A DNA stretch of 64,000 nt from Anniella stebbinsi (GCA_029215795.1 JARDYH010000008.1:71559002-71623001), one strand, 5' to 3'; counted from the stretch's first letter, positions 11,425 to 21,935 are shown. Notes: a model not told the origin generated them from the sequence alone. A program made the numbers and translations.

Positions 11425-11905
11425 GTATTTATTTATTCATTTATTTATTTATTTATATCGCCCAATTGCTGAAGCTCTCTGGGCGGTTTACAAAAATTAA
11501 TACCATGACAACCATTCAAATGTAAAACCACAGTATAAAAATGTAGCATAAAAATACAATATAAGAGCATAGGATAAAACCAAGCAGCCATGCAGAAATT
11601 AATACAGGTTTAAAATACAAATTTAAAACAGCAATATTAAAAATTAAACTGATAAACTGTTAAAATGCTGAGAAAACAAAAGGTCTTCATCTGGCATCTA
11701 AAACAGTATAATGTAGGTGCCAGGCAAACCTCTCTAGGGAGCTCATTCCACAGCAGGGGTGCCACAGCAGAGAAGGTCCTCCTCCTGGTAGGCACCTGTC
11801 TCACTTCCTTTGGCAGGGGCTCATGGAGAAGGACCCCTGATGAAGATCTTAGGGTCCAGGGAGGTACATACGGGAGGAGGTGTTCCTTCAGATAACCTGG
11901 CCTCA
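11425..11905 (-). repeat. L2-type LINE 3' end with ORF2 C-terminus
   Basis: On the minus strand it encodes the C-terminal end of an L2-like ORF2 (RRTFSAVAPLLWNELPREV, then CFRCQMKTF), followed by an AT-rich 3' UTR and a (TTTA)n-type tail near 11430-11455. The same peptide theme occurs at 44149-44394 and 56830-56990. It lies in the predicted intron of gene B. Confidence 0.8.
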
Positions 11906-12114
11906 AGCAATATGTATTGTTTGGCTGTTATTGTATTGTTGTTCTGGGAAGCTTTTTCTATGATTGTCAACTGCCCAGAAGGTCTTCTGCCAGTTGAGTG
12001 GTATACCAAATTAATGAAGTCAATTCTCTCTTCTGTTCTGGAATCCCGTTCCATTTTCCCCCTTTCAGGCATATTCTTTGTTTGTTATAGATAGAATCTC
12101 AGCATTTGAGAAAT

Positions 12115-12666
12115 ATGGATAGCAGAAACTGCCCAAATCATACAAGTGGACACCTTGAGAAAATGGACTTAGTTTGCATCCAAGGGCAGCCTTCACAAGG
12201 AAAAAGTTGTGAAATCTCCACCTCTCAAGGCACCGGACACCATGGAACTGTGAACTTAATTTGTGGACCTGAGAAGATCATCTTGACTGAAGAGAAAGAT
12301 TCGAGGGAGAAGGGACATGATGGTGGCACCTGTCCATCCTCTGAACATCATGGAGCTGTGAATCTAGTTGGTGCCCAAGGGCTACCTTCAAGGGAAACAG
12401 CTGGTGATGCTCACAATGCCACCTCTCCATCCTCTGGACAACAAGGAACTGGAGAGAGCTTTAGAACAGCCTGTGACCACAGTAGAAATGAAATACCACC
12501 CCCCTCTACCAAATCACCACCCAACAGCTCGCCTGCCTCCATCAATCCAATTGTGCTACACCACTACACAGTGGAGTACCACTTTTCACCCATGCTGAAA
12601 TACTGCAAGCTGGAAGAATTGGGTCTTAGGCCCATTTGCCTGGTTCCATTCAGAGTACAACCATGA
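12115..12666 (+). CDS. Predicted EDC gene B: 183-aa protein with HHG-VNL repeats
   Basis: An open frame follows an excellent acceptor (ttccattttccccctttcag, ending at 12068) with 46 nt of leader. Start chosen: first ATG, MDSRNCPNHTSG. The middle is built of imperfect 30-40-aa repeats: GHHGTVNLICGPEK and EHHGAVNLVGAQGLPSRE, with flanking TSQGTG, PSSE and SSGQQGTG. Then comes a Pro/Ser segment (EIPPPSTKSPPNSSPAS) and a distinct tail with HHYTVEYHF and ends VPFRVQP. It has eight Cys (about 4%) and is rich in Gly, Ser, His and Pro. No membrane segment. Upstream promoter and exon 1 copy the window's EDC gene pattern, so a cornified-envelope role is inferred. It matches no family I can name. The alternative is a chance frame, which the internal repeats and intact splice signals make less likely. 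Confidence 0.55.
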   Translation: MDSRNCPNHTSGHLEKMDLVCIQGQPSQGKSCEISTSQGTGHHGTVNLICGPEKIILTEEKDSREKGHDGGTCPSSEHHGAVNLVGAQGLPSRETAGDAHNATSPSSGQQGTGESFRTACDHSRNEIPPPSTKSPPNSSPASINPIVLHHYTVEYHFSPMLKYCKLEELGLRPICLVPFRVQP

Positions 12667-13972
12667 AATGGCACCAGTGCAAAAGCTTTAAATACTAGAA
12701 GTTTGTAGCACATTCCAAAGATGCAACGTACAATGAGTTTCCTTGTCTAAAGACCATAAATATGTCATAATGAGCAATGCAACCTGTAAGTATCCTTCAG
12801 AATCTACTGGGAAAATCATTTGTCATAATCCTATAAAAATCAATGACAGATACAGGATGTTTATCAACAACATCATCCCTTCACCCTTTATTCCCAGGGA
12901 TATGCTTTGCCTTCCTTCATCCTGGCCTTGCATCCAGTTTGAATGTGAAGCACATTTGCTTAATGTTTTTTGAAATATGTTCCTAATTACATTGACACGA
13001 TGTGTGAATGACCAGGATGCGCAAATATACCCACTGATTAAAAGCTATGCCATGTTCTCTAATGGGAATGGTATCATTACCTCTAAGCAGTAGACATGGA
13101 CAAATCTGTCTGTTTTGTTTTCTACAATATCCACATTTGTTTTTTTCAAGTACAAGTTCTATCTGCACATCCATTTGCAATTTTTATTTAAAGTCTGCAT
13201 CTAAAAGCACAAGCATTTTGTGCATATTTTCCTTCCCCCTTGAGAAATTGCACACTTTTCGTATGTAATTTTCCCAAATATGCACATTAATTTTACATGT
13301 ACTGTCCCCTACGATATTCGTTTTTTGTATGATATTTTCCCTAATTTTTGAATTTTTGAAGGGAGATCTACATTGTAAAATTCACAGTGCTGTTTTCATG
13401 GTTTCTCACTGTCTTCCCTTGCCACCCCTCCTAATGTTAAAATTGAGTATGTAAGCTCCTTGGGGTAAGGCATTCTGGACAGGATCCAACTGTCTCATTC
13501 TATTGGCACAAATGACATTTGCACTAGCAGAAACTAGGTTCTGAGCTGTGCACGGGAGAAGAACCCAAACTAACATTACATTTGACCAATGTTACATTTA
13601 CGCAAGCGTGGTTGTGCAAGCAGTTATGCGTTATGCTTGTACAAGTGGTTGCTCATTCCGCTCATGCAACCTGTTGTGCAACCTGTTGCACAACTGCTTA
13701 CAGAATTGGTAGTGCAAACATAATGGACAACCACTTGCACAATGGGAAAATTCAGCTGGAGCTCCACTAGTGCTATTTGAGTTTGTGGACTTACAGTGTT
13801 AGATTTTGCCCTCTTTATTTATTTCCACGTACTTTGAACAACAAGTATTTCAATGGAGTTTCTGCAAGACACAACCAGGTTTGGTCATTATGCATCATGT
13901 ATGTTCTTGAGACCTAGAGACTCACATGCTGTTAAAAAAAATAGTCCACCTGTCATTTTCTTTCTCCATGAC
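12667..13972. other. 3' region of gene B with unclassified repeats
   Basis: Contains A/T-rich 'tttgcac'-type dispersed repeat around 13000-13350. A block of repeated gttgtgcaac-like inverted motifs spans 13580-13760. The weak signals CATAAA (12756) and TATAAA (12832) could end a short transcript. Confidence 0.35.
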
Positions 13973-13978
13973 AATAAA
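13973..13978 (+). terminator. Candidate polyadenylation signal, possibly gene B
   Basis: A clean AATAAA followed by a GT/T-rich stretch, but 1.3 kb after the gene B stop. It may belong to gene B or to a repeat. Confidence 0.3.
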
Positions 13979-14436
13979 ATGCAACTGTACAAAAGGTCCA
14001 TTGTATCCTTTCATTCTATCTCCCACCAGCACCAAAGAGGTGCTTGATTGATATATGGGGCTGCATCAGAATTTTTTTACTCTGAGAGATATTTCATTGA
14101 TGCATCTTTCCAGCAAACCTCCCCTTAGACCTCCCTGCTCCATCATTGTTAAAGCCAATCTGCTATCCCTTATCCTACCATTCTGTGCTAAAAAGAGATC
14201 AGAAACAAAAGATCAGGTCCAAAGTCTTAAGCAGGGTAGGCAGCCCCATCATCCCTGACCACTCAGCTTACTGGTGGGGGTGGCGGGGAATTGTAGTCCA
14301 AAGCATCTGGAGATGCACCAGGTTGCTTATCTGCCTTAAGTTGTATTTTAGTGTTGCTTGGATGGTCCTCCAAACAGCTAGGTTGCTGCGTTAGTAGCCC
14401 TTTGGGTAAGTTGGTTCTAAACAATCAGGGAGCATG

Positions 14437-14636
14437 ATATCTTAAGGACCATCTCCATCCATAGCCTACACCAGGGGTCTTGAACCTCTTTGAAATGTCT
14501 ATGGGAACATCTCCACCTGTAGCCTATACCAGCAAGTCTGAACCTCTTTGGAATATCTTAAGGACCATCTTCATCCATAGGCTACACCAGGGGTGTTGAA
14601 CCTCTTTGGGATATCTTAAAGACCATCTCTACTTCC
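14437..14636 (+). repeat. 58-bp minisatellite, about 3.4 units
   Basis: Units begin 'atatcttaaggaccatc' and end 'ttgaacctctttg'. Each contains 'ccat(c)catag(c/g)ctacacc'. Three full units and a partial fourth are seen at a period of 58 bp, with unit 2 the most diverged. Confidence 0.8.
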
Positions 14637-14997
14637 AAGCCTGATGTTTCTTACTCCTCTTCTTACCACTACACCACAAGTTACTGCTGTTATCTAAGTC
14701 TTAGAAGAAGCATTTCACCCTTTTATTTTTATTTTAGTAATTGTATTGGTTATTAGTAATCTAGATTTAGTAAATCTAAAAAAAATCATTAAATTTAGAT
14801 CAACTTATTGACAGAGGGTGGTACATTTAACCTTCACTTTACCGATCAAACTATATGTGGAGTCCGTGGGCTGCTTAGACATTTTCTTTATCATTCTCCT
14901 CTATATCAAACTAATGGGCCTGTTCAGACAACACACTAAGCCATGGTTAGGTTGCTAACTCTTTTGCAGCAAGGGGTTAGTAAGCATGTTAAAAGTG

Positions 14998-14999
<2 letters not shown>

Positions 15000-15036
<37 letters not shown>

Positions 15037-15490
15037 TATATCCCACCTTTTTCCCAGGGCTGGGACTCAAAGCAGTTTACAAAGTTAAAACAAGTACAAT
15101 TAAACATATAAATATAAGTTTACAAAAGTTAAACTAGAATTAAACCTACAGTAAAATTAAAAACATTTTTAAAAATTAAAAAACAGTAACAGATTTTAAA
15201 AACAAAACAAAACCATACATTAACATAGGACCAGAGTATTTCAAAAAGCCTGCTTGGAAAAAAAATGGTTTTGCCTGCCTCCGAAGTGCAGCACAGAGGG
15301 AGCCAGTCCGGCTTCCTTAGGAAGGGCGTTCCAGAGCCTTGAAGTAGCCATGGAGAAGGACATCTCTCATGTACCCATCAGGCGTGCCTGGGATGTTGGT
15401 GGGACTGAGAGAAGGGCCTCCCCAGAAGATCTCAGAGCACGGGCAGGCTCATATGGGAGAATACAGTCTTTCAGATAACCTGGACCCCAA
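15000..15490 (-). repeat. L2-type LINE 3' fragment with (TTA)n tail
   Basis: An (ATT)n run at about 14998-15036 is followed by 'tatatcccacctttttcccagggctggg…gcagtttaca', AT-rich sequence, then 'gcgttccagagcc…agaaggacatc…ctcagagcacgggcaggctcatatgggagaatac', parallel to the copy at 11425-11905. Confidence 0.7.
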
Positions 15491-15537
15491 GCGTATGTAG
15501 CCATCATGGTTAGGAATGATTCACATGACACAATAAG

Positions 15538-15857
15538 TAGGCTGACCATATGAAAAGGAGGACAGGGCTCATGTAACTTTAACAGTTGCAGAGAAAAGGG
15601 AATTTCAGCCGGTGTCATTTGTATGCAATTAGTACCTGGTGAAATCCTCTCTTCATCACAACAATTAAAGTTGCAGACACTATACTAGAGTGACCAGATA
15701 CAAAAGAGGGCAGGGCCCCTGCAGCTTTAACTGTTGTAATGAAGAGGGAATTTCACCAGGTACGAATTGCATACAAATGATGCTGGCTGCAATTCCCCTT
15801 TCTGTACAACTGTTAAAGTTACATGAGCCCTGTCCTCCTTTTCATATGGTCAGCCTA
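15538..15857. mobile_element. 320-bp palindromic hAT-like MITE, copy 1
   Basis: The ends TAGGCTGACCATATG…CATATGGTCAGCCTA are flanked by a perfect 8-bp duplication acaataag (15530-15537 and 15858-15865). The whole element is a long imperfect palindrome: the 'tgtaactttaacag' and 'gaatttca(c/g)c' blocks appear inverted in the right half. It is non-coding. Confidence 0.88.
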
Positions 15858-15898
15858 ACAATAAGTCATGGTTCACACAACACACTAAGCCATAATGT

Positions 15899-16217
15899 AG
15901 GCTGACCATATGAAAAGGAGGCCAGGGCTCATGTAACTTTAACAGATGTAGAGAAAAGGGAATTTCAGTCAGTGTCATTTGTATGCAATTAGTTCCTGGT
16001 GAAATTCCCTCTTCATCACCACAGTTAAAGTTGCAGGGGCCCTGCCTTCTTTTGTATATGGTTACTCTAGTATAGTGCCTGCAGCTTTAACTGTTGCGAT
16101 GAAGAGGGAATTTCACCAGGAACTAATTGCATACAAATGAAACTGGCTGAAGTTCCCTTTTCTCTACAACTGTTAAAGTTATATGAGCCCTGTCCTCCTT
16201 TTCATATGGTCAGCCTA
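15899..16217. mobile_element. 320-bp palindromic hAT-like MITE, copy 2
   Basis: Same family and length as the copy only about 40 bp upstream. It is flanked by cataatgt (15891-15898 and 16218-16225), so it is an independent insertion and not a tandem duplication. Confidence 0.85.
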
Positions 16218-16278
16218 CATAATGTTTAGCTCCAAATGATTAACCATCATGGTTTAACATGTTGTCTGAACAGGGTCT

Positions 16279-17066
16279 ATGTTTAGTCTCTTTTCCATAT
16301 ACCGAGGAAAGGCTTTAACATATACTGTTCTACATGTCCCTATCAATAAAAAGAATAAAATCCTGCCATGTTTTATAAAAGTCAGATGTTTTGATTTTGA
16401 CTTTGGCAAACTTTAGGTGTGTCAATTCTTTGTGCCATGGCTATTTGCCATAATTCCACATGCCATGATTTAAATGTCAGCAGTTCCTTTGGGCACTATT
16501 CACATTTCAACCTTTTCGAATGGAGTGGGGAAAACTGTACAAAAGCTTGTCAAATACCAAATGAGAGGCAGTCGGAGGAAAGGGGTGCATTCCAGGGAAG
16601 AAGGTGCAGCTATCCAGGAATCTTGGAGAGCTGGTTTGGGAACTGAAGGAGGCTGGATTTGGCCCCTGGAACTGAAAGTCTGAATCCTGCCCTCACAAGC
16701 ATTTAAGGCCCATCTGGTTAAAGGTGCCTATGCACTTGATGTGCAGGACTTGTTTGTTTTTAGAATGCAAATAACATCAGCTTGGAGGGTAGGTGATAAT
16801 TAATGGGATCAAAGCAGGCATACGGAGGAAATTCAACCCTTTCCTCCTCTGCTGCTCTCCTGAGGAGCATCCCTCTTCTGAAGCTGGCATTTGCTTTGGG
16901 AGACTGTTAGCTGGCACCAATGGGAGCTATCCATCCTAAGCAAACATTTGCTTCAAGAAGGATTTTCCCACAGAGAAGGAAGGGGTTAAAGGTCTCCTCC
17001 ATCCCTACTTGGATCCCATTAAATATAAGATGCTCTCCCTTTGGAGATGGGTGGGAATTTCATTTG
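16279..17066. other. Intergenic, nothing recognised
   Basis: No gene-like frame with splice or promoter support and no repeat I can name. Confidence 0.35.
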
Positions 17067-17335
17067 ATGATGATGATGATGATGATGGTGATGGTGATGG
17101 TGATGGTGATGGTGATGGTGATGATGATGATGATATTTATATCCCCTTTTTTTCTTCTTGGAAGGAACCCAAGGCAACTGACACAATCCTCCTCTACATT
17201 TTATCCTCACAACCCTGGGTTAGGCTGAGACTCAGTGTGTGGCCCAAAGTCAGCCTCATGGCTGAGTAGGGACTAGAACTCAGATCTCCAAGTCCCAGTC
17301 CAACACTCTAAGCAGCATATCATACTGGCTGTCAG
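17067..17335 (-). repeat. Sauria-type tRNA-derived SINE with (GAT)n tail
   Basis: On the minus strand: a tRNA-like head near 17335 ('ggacttggagatctgagttctagtcc' with the B-box region), the middle 'cagactctcagc/cctacc' block, and a tail 'ttccaagaagaaaaaaaggggatataaat' ending in a (GAT)n/(GGT)n microsatellite at 17067-17133. Same family as 28916-29312, 37160, 39540 and 42825. Confidence 0.8.
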
Positions 17336-17404
17336 TTCATTTCAGTTCAGTTTTGATATCAATATTCACAACATTCTCCTATTCAGGACAAAATGAACTT
17401 GAGA

Positions 17405-17575
17405 TTCTATTCGATTCGATTCTGAGGCCAGATCTACACCTTGTGTCAAATCATTATAAATGCATAATTTAAAGCAGGATGTAACACTATGAAAGCAGTA
17501 TATGGAATGTGGATTATACCCCAAGAGTGCACTTTAATGCTGCTATAAGATGTAGTGTAGACCTATCCTAAGAGT
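17405..17575. mobile_element. MITE with GATCTACACC/GTGTAGAC ends
   Basis: 'ccagatctacacc' at the left and 'gtgtagacctatcc' at the right are inverted. Inside is 'aaagcaggatgtaacactatgaaagcagtatatggaatg', also present at 41930-41950 and in inverse near 42045. A palindromic non-coding element. Confidence 0.6.
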
Positions 17576-17629
17576 GTTGGAACTGAAACGGACAACAAAT
17601 TCATCCATCCAGGCTTGGGGGGGTGGGGT

Positions 17630-17830
17630 GAGGCTTGAGTGCTTTGCTGTTAAAACTCTGGGTTTCAATCCCTGCATATTCCACCAAGTTAGCCCTGAAT
17701 TACTGTTGCCAGCTCTTTTCCCAACAGACTCCTCATCTCTAACTGCTCCATAGCAGGCAAATACATCACAATCTTCTCCCTGCTATACCTCTTCAATTTG
17801 CCCGGTGCAGATGGCTGAGAATTCCATATC
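17630..17830 (+). repeat. tRNA-related SINE-like repeat, copy 2
   Basis: Shares the B-box-like 'gggtttcaatccctg' and downstream landmarks with 7940-8200. Confidence 0.45.
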
Positions 17831-18210
17831 AGTTCGTTTTCTATTTACCAGGATTCTCAAAGCTCTTCGTCTTTGGGAGAGAAAGAACCAAATCCAAAAT
17901 GTGTGAGGGCAAGCAAAACTGACAGATACACCCAGCACGACCCTCTTCCAGCTGAATAAATGTTAAGTGTAAAAACAGATTTAACACTCTGCCTAGATTG
18001 CTCCTTAGTGTTTGCATGCCATCTGTTGGGCAGGTAGCAGAAATGGCCTTTTTGGTGGTGGTGCCACGAATAAAGAAAATCCACCCAAGGGAGATCTACC
18101 AAGCATGGCTTTTTTGTATAGCATTTTGAGGAGTTCCAATTTGACATCCCTACCGATTTCCTTGTATCGTTGCAGTTTTAGTCTCCTTGTCAGCCTAATT
18201 TTTTGATTCA

Positions 18211-18211
<1 letters not shown>

Positions 18212-18241
<30 letters not shown>

Positions 18242-18242
18242 T
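18212..18242. repeat. (AT)n microsatellite
   Basis: Uninterrupted TA dinucleotides. Confidence 0.9.
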
Positions 18243-18355
18243 TCAATCTGTGAGCTGTGTCAGAGTCTTTCTAGTCACAAAGTCAGGATAACACCATTTT
18301 TATTTTATCTCAACATAATCATCCTCAATAACAATAATAAAAGGGGGAGATCAAT

Positions 18356-18877
18356 GGTCCTTTCTACACCCAAGGGCCTTCAAGGAGGGAGGGGGGGATG
18401 ATCCCAGACTTACCTGCTTCTAGAATCATTCCCAGTCTATAAATGCCAGTGCAACGTCCCAGAAACAAACAGGGATGTCACGGGCACCAATTTTTTTTAA
18501 AAAAACAAAAAACAAAACCAGGAGCAGGCAGTGCAATTGCACTCCACCAAAAAATTAAGGTGTTCTTTTTTAAAAAGGCCCAACCCCACTCCCCACCCCA
18601 CCCTCAATGTCCCTGGACTCCTCCCAGACTGGCTTCTTCCCTCTTTGCTGACCCCCACTACTCACAGGGAGGAGGGAAGAAGACAGGACAGGCGCCCACA
18701 CTGCCTGCGGTCTTCAAGATGATCCCAGGAACGCAGGGAAAATCAAGATAACTGGGGAAGCAGTTATCCTGGGAAAATGGAGGGGTCATCTCCGCTTGCC
18801 CCCAGGATCCCTGTGTGTAATGTGGATGCACAGGGATGACCTAGGGATGACCCCAGGATAAATCCCTGGTGTAGACA
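18356..18877. mobile_element. MITE-like element with TTTCTACACC…GGTGTAGACA ends
   Basis: Left 'cctttctacacccaaggg' and right 'ccctggtgtagacatg' are inverted. The inside carries 'gatgatcccag…acttacctgcttc' echoed in inverse form near 18750. A TATA-like and donor-like pair on the minus strand inside it (18410-18440) is too closely spaced to be a gene start. Confidence 0.5.
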
Positions 18878-19756
18878 TGTCCCATGTTTTACATTGTAAA
18901 CATTTGCTTTATTTATTGGAATCATTTTCTACACCTCCAAATGCCCTTTCTCCCCCACAAATGAGGCATCCCTCACAGTGGGAAATCCTTTAATTGCCAG
19001 TGATGCTCATCTCTGCCTGCTGTGCAAATTTCTGATTGCTGTTCTTAAGTCTCGTACCTTCCCCACTCCCATCTTCATAAAATAAGGTTCGGTGTATGAT
19101 TGACACTCTCTTAATACAACACGGAAATTTGCCAGGTGGCCTCGAAGGCATTTTTGACCTATTTCATCACACTGTGGGACTGTGTATTTACCTCCCTTCC
19201 AGTTTTGATTCATGCCTTTGGGCTCGCTGAGTCTGGAAGCCTCCTAAATTTTGTCATTATAATTGCTAACTTACAGGAATTGCAGGCGCAGATCGAAAGG
19301 CTGCAGTCATTGCAATGGCAGATGCTAAAGCCTGGGGCCAGATTAAAGCTAGAGAGGGAGGCACCAGAAACTAATTATTTGAGGTGTGTGAGGCCAAATT
19401 TCATTGACAACTGTCAGGAGCCACCAGGCCTTGAACTGGGAACTCCTCACCTCACTGTACAGACACCAGAGCTGTGGGTTGTAATATCTTCCTGGTGTTT
19501 TCTCAGTCTCTCATTTGGCCTTATTCACCCAGGCTGCCTATCGGGCCCTTCTAGACAGAATGTGATACCAACGACTTCCTGTCTAGGCTTTGACTTTGCC
19601 TGAGCATTTAACCCATTTCCTCTGGTTTCTTCAGTTAGCAATCTCTCAGTTTCATTTTTTTTCTCCTGCCTTCAGATTCAAGTTCTTTCTATCCTGAATT
19701 TGACAAACTTCATGATTTTCTGATAAATTCTCATCAAAAACAAACCTTAGCCCTGA
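18878..19756. other. Intergenic, no supported gene
   Basis: A 155-codon plus-strand frame (19136-19603) contains a short heptad-like stretch LQELQAQIERLQSLQ. It has no promoter, splice or repeat support; it may be a transposon gag remnant or chance. Confidence 0.3.
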
Positions 19757-20165
19757 TTCATAGAATCATAGAATAGTAGAGTTGGAAGGGGCTTATAAGG
19801 CCGTCGAGTCCCTGACAGGTGGTTGTCCAGCTGCCTCTTAAAGGCATCTAGTGTGGAAGAGCCATGACCTCCCCAGGTCATGGGTTTAATTGTCATACTG
19901 CTCTAACAGTCAGGAAGTTTTTCCTGATGTCCAGCTGGAATCTGGCTTCCTGCAACTTGAGCCCATTATTCCGCGTCCTGCACTCTGGGTTGATCGAGAA
20001 GAGATCCTGACCCTCCTCTGTGTGACAACCTTTCAAGAACTTGAAGAGTGCTATCATGTCTCCCCCCTCAGTCTTCTCTTCTCCAGGCTAAACATGCCCA
20101 GACCTTTCAGTCTTTCCTCATCTCTCCTGACCATCCTTGTTGCTCTCCTCTGAACCCCCTCCAGC
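19757..20165 (-). repeat. CR1 LINE 3' end
   Basis: Starts 'tcatagaatcatagaatagtagagttgg' and runs through 'ggttgtccagctgcctctta', 'tttttcctgatgtccagc', 'gagaagagatcctgaccctcctctg' to 'cttctcttctccaggctaaacatgcccag'. A near-complete reverse-complement copy. Confidence 0.92.
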
Positions 20166-20463
20166 TTGTCTGCATCCTTCCTGCCTCCACCTCCAAGTTT
20201 AACCCCTCCTTCCCGAACTCAGCATCCCTGGTGCAAGTCCTGACTCCTGGAACCCCTTGGACCACTTCCTATTGTCTGTCCCATGGGATTTTTTGCCAGA
20301 ATATCTGTAATATTCATCAGGGAACCTCCATGGCTTGAGCCTGCAGCATCACTAGTTGAGCTACTCTAGAACACCATGTGCTCCAGTTTCAAGCCCATTT
20401 TAAGGTGACAAAAGGAAACAATTGCCAAACATTGCATCAGGGTGACACAGAAGGAGATTCTAT

Positions 20464-20685
20464 TTACCCTGAAGAAAGACCATCTCCATCAGGCTCTTCT
20501 TCTACCTGGGCTGTTTCTAGCTGTTCATTATAAGAACTATGATTAACTTTAAGAATGGGTGCATGTGTTTGTTTCACTTTTCTACCCTCCCCATCACTTT
20601 TTCCTTTTGTGTCATGGGATTCAAACTGTAAGCACATGGCACTATATTGATCATCTCTAAGCCACTCTGGGAGCTGTTTTGGCAA
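20464..20685 (-). other. Orphan 73-codon frame, possible exon or retro-fragment
   Basis: Begins MPKQLPEWLRDDQYSAM and continues with a Lys/Glu/Asp-rich, protein-like composition (SDGEGRKVKQTH, then ETAQVEEEPDGDG). A polypyrimidine stretch ending in AG (gctcttttgccaaaacag) overlaps the first codons. It does not resemble the EDC proteins or a LINE. It could be a fragment of a host-gene retrocopy. No function is proposed. Confidence 0.25.
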
Positions 20686-20763
20686 AAGAGCAGGAAGAAA
20701 ACACTAGCTTAAATCATTGGCAGGCAAAATGAAATCCTTTAGAGGACTGCCCAGTCCTGGTGC

Positions 20764-20794
<31 letters not shown>
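20764..20794. repeat. (AT)n microsatellite
   Basis: Uninterrupted TA dinucleotides. Confidence 0.9.
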
Positions 20795-20796
<2 letters not shown>

Positions 20797-21009
20797 CAAA
20801 CTAGTTTTCTGCTCTTTCTTGCTCAGCAGCGTTGTCCTTTTGGTTCCAATTTCTCCATTGCTACCACTCCTAGATGGATGACAGCAGCCCCTGCTCATCC
20901 CTGGGACTTTTCAGAATCTAAGAGAATAATGGCCATTTCAATTTATTTTGTCCTTCCCTCCCATTTTCAAAAACTACATTTAGCCACAAATAGTCTACCC
21001 TGAAGAAAA

Positions 21010-21100
21010 TCTAAGAACATTAGAAGAGTCACGATGGATAGACCAAGGATCCATCTCATCCAATATTCTGTTCACGCAGTGGCCAACCAGCAATGGAGCA
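21010..21100 (-). repeat. CR1-type 3' terminal fragment
   Basis: 'aagaacattagaagagtcacgatggatagaccaaggatccatctcatccaatattctgttc' matches the reverse complement of the terminal block at 24470-24540. Confidence 0.7.
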
Positions 21101-21285
21101 GATTTTACAAAATCCACATATCTGTAGCAGTTCCTCCTATATTCAGCTGTGAAAGTCTAGAGGGAATGTTTTATTTCCCTCCCAGCCACCATCACCGACT
21201 AACTGGGGGATCAGAATACCATCATTTCTTTTGAAATCACACAATGAACAAACGGGCTCAAGAACAGAGATCCATGCTTATCAGG

Positions 21286-21291
21286 TTTATT
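21286..21291 (-). terminator. Polyadenylation signal of gene C
   Basis: TTTATT on the plus strand is AATAAA on the minus strand, 318 nt beyond the gene C stop codon. Confidence 0.65.
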
Positions 21292-21608
21292 ATTCCCAAT
21301 GGGAGGCTGAGCAAAACCTTGGTACAATAAGAAAAGCAGTTCAAGAAAGCGATACAATCCTAGATCCCCAGAAAGTTCACACATCAGCTCTTAAATATTC
21401 AGACAAATGATGTGCCAACATAATTTGATGAGCGGCTGCTTTTTGATGCAGCGCAAGCTGGTAAAGGACAAGCTGAGTAGGACAATGGAGAAGCAACCAT
21501 AGCTTTGAGCAGGAAACCCAGTAGGAGGAGACACGAGAGTGGTCCAGCAGGATCTCCCATAGTAGCTGCACTCGTTGGGCTTGGGCATCGGATGGCTGCC
21601 TGCTCTTT

Positions 21609-21935
21609 CTAGCAACAATTATTCCTGGATGTACAGCAGCTCTGAATATAGCGCAGTGGCAGACAGTACCGGGCCACAGGAGCGCAACAGTATGGCGTTG
21701 GCCGGATGTACACTATATTGCAGGACCGTCTAGGTGTTCTGCAGCAGCCGCCGCAAGAGCTGTCACAGCAGTCATCACAAGAGGATCCACAGCACGAGGA
21801 TCCACAGCACGAGGTTCCACAACGTGAGGTTCTACAGCACAAGATTCCAGAACTCTGGGCGTACTGCCCAGGAGAACATATGATCTTTTTGGCTTGCCCT
21901 CTGCCTCCACAGCAGGAATATCCACAACAACTCAT
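21609..21935 (-). CDS. EDC gene C: Cys-rich cornification protein
   Basis: A 108-aa protein on the minus strand, wholly in exon 2. The acceptor is gcttttcag, exon starting at 21957, with 22 nt of leader before ATG at 21935; an in-frame start 33 nt earlier lies across the acceptor and was rejected. It begins MSCCGYSCCGG, has 26 Cys (24%), a central run of CGSSCC-type repeats (GTSCCGSSCCGSSCDDCC), then a less repetitive tail with IVYIRPTPYCC and PVARYCLP, and ends RNNCC. No signal peptide, membrane segment or beta-core box. It is the only minus-strand gene of the cluster. A disulfide-rich structural role in the cornified layer is inferred from composition and the EDC layout. The specific orthologue is not assigned. 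Confidence 0.88.
   Translation of the reverse strand: MSCCGYSCCGGRGQAKKIICSPGQYAQSSGILCCRTSRCGTSCCGSSCCGSSCDDCCDSSCGGCCRTPRRSCNIVYIRPTPYCCAPVARYCLPLRYIQSCCTSRNNCC

Larger units (their letters stand above)
14919..16278. mobile_element. MITE ends (CCTGTTCAGACAACA) enclosing nested insertions
   Basis: The left end 'cctgttcagacaacacacta' (14920) and the right end 'tgttgtctgaacagg' (about 16262-16276) are inverted repeats. A related left end occurs at 32823. Between them lie an L2 fragment, two 320-bp MITEs and small pieces of 'cactaagccat' host sequence. This is best read as one old element bombarded by later insertions. Confidence 0.6.

Noticed and set aside
11637..11906. 89-codon frame with RRTFSAVAPLLWNELP
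   Set aside because: C-terminus of an L2-type LINE ORF2, not a host gene; likewise 44149-44394.
13582..13770. Cys-containing frame near 13.6 kb
   Set aside because: It translates a block of inverted gttgtgcaac-type repeats and has no acceptor.
17019..17210. Polyhistidine and Asp-repeat frames
   Set aside because: Translation of a (GAT)n microsatellite in a SINE tail.
18410..18440. Minus-strand TATA-like box and GTAAGT donor
   Set aside because: Only about 25 nt separate box and donor, leaving no room for an exon, and the site lies inside a MITE-like element.
19136..19603. 155-codon frame with a heptad-like stretch
   Set aside because: No splice, promoter or homology support; composition changes abruptly along it.
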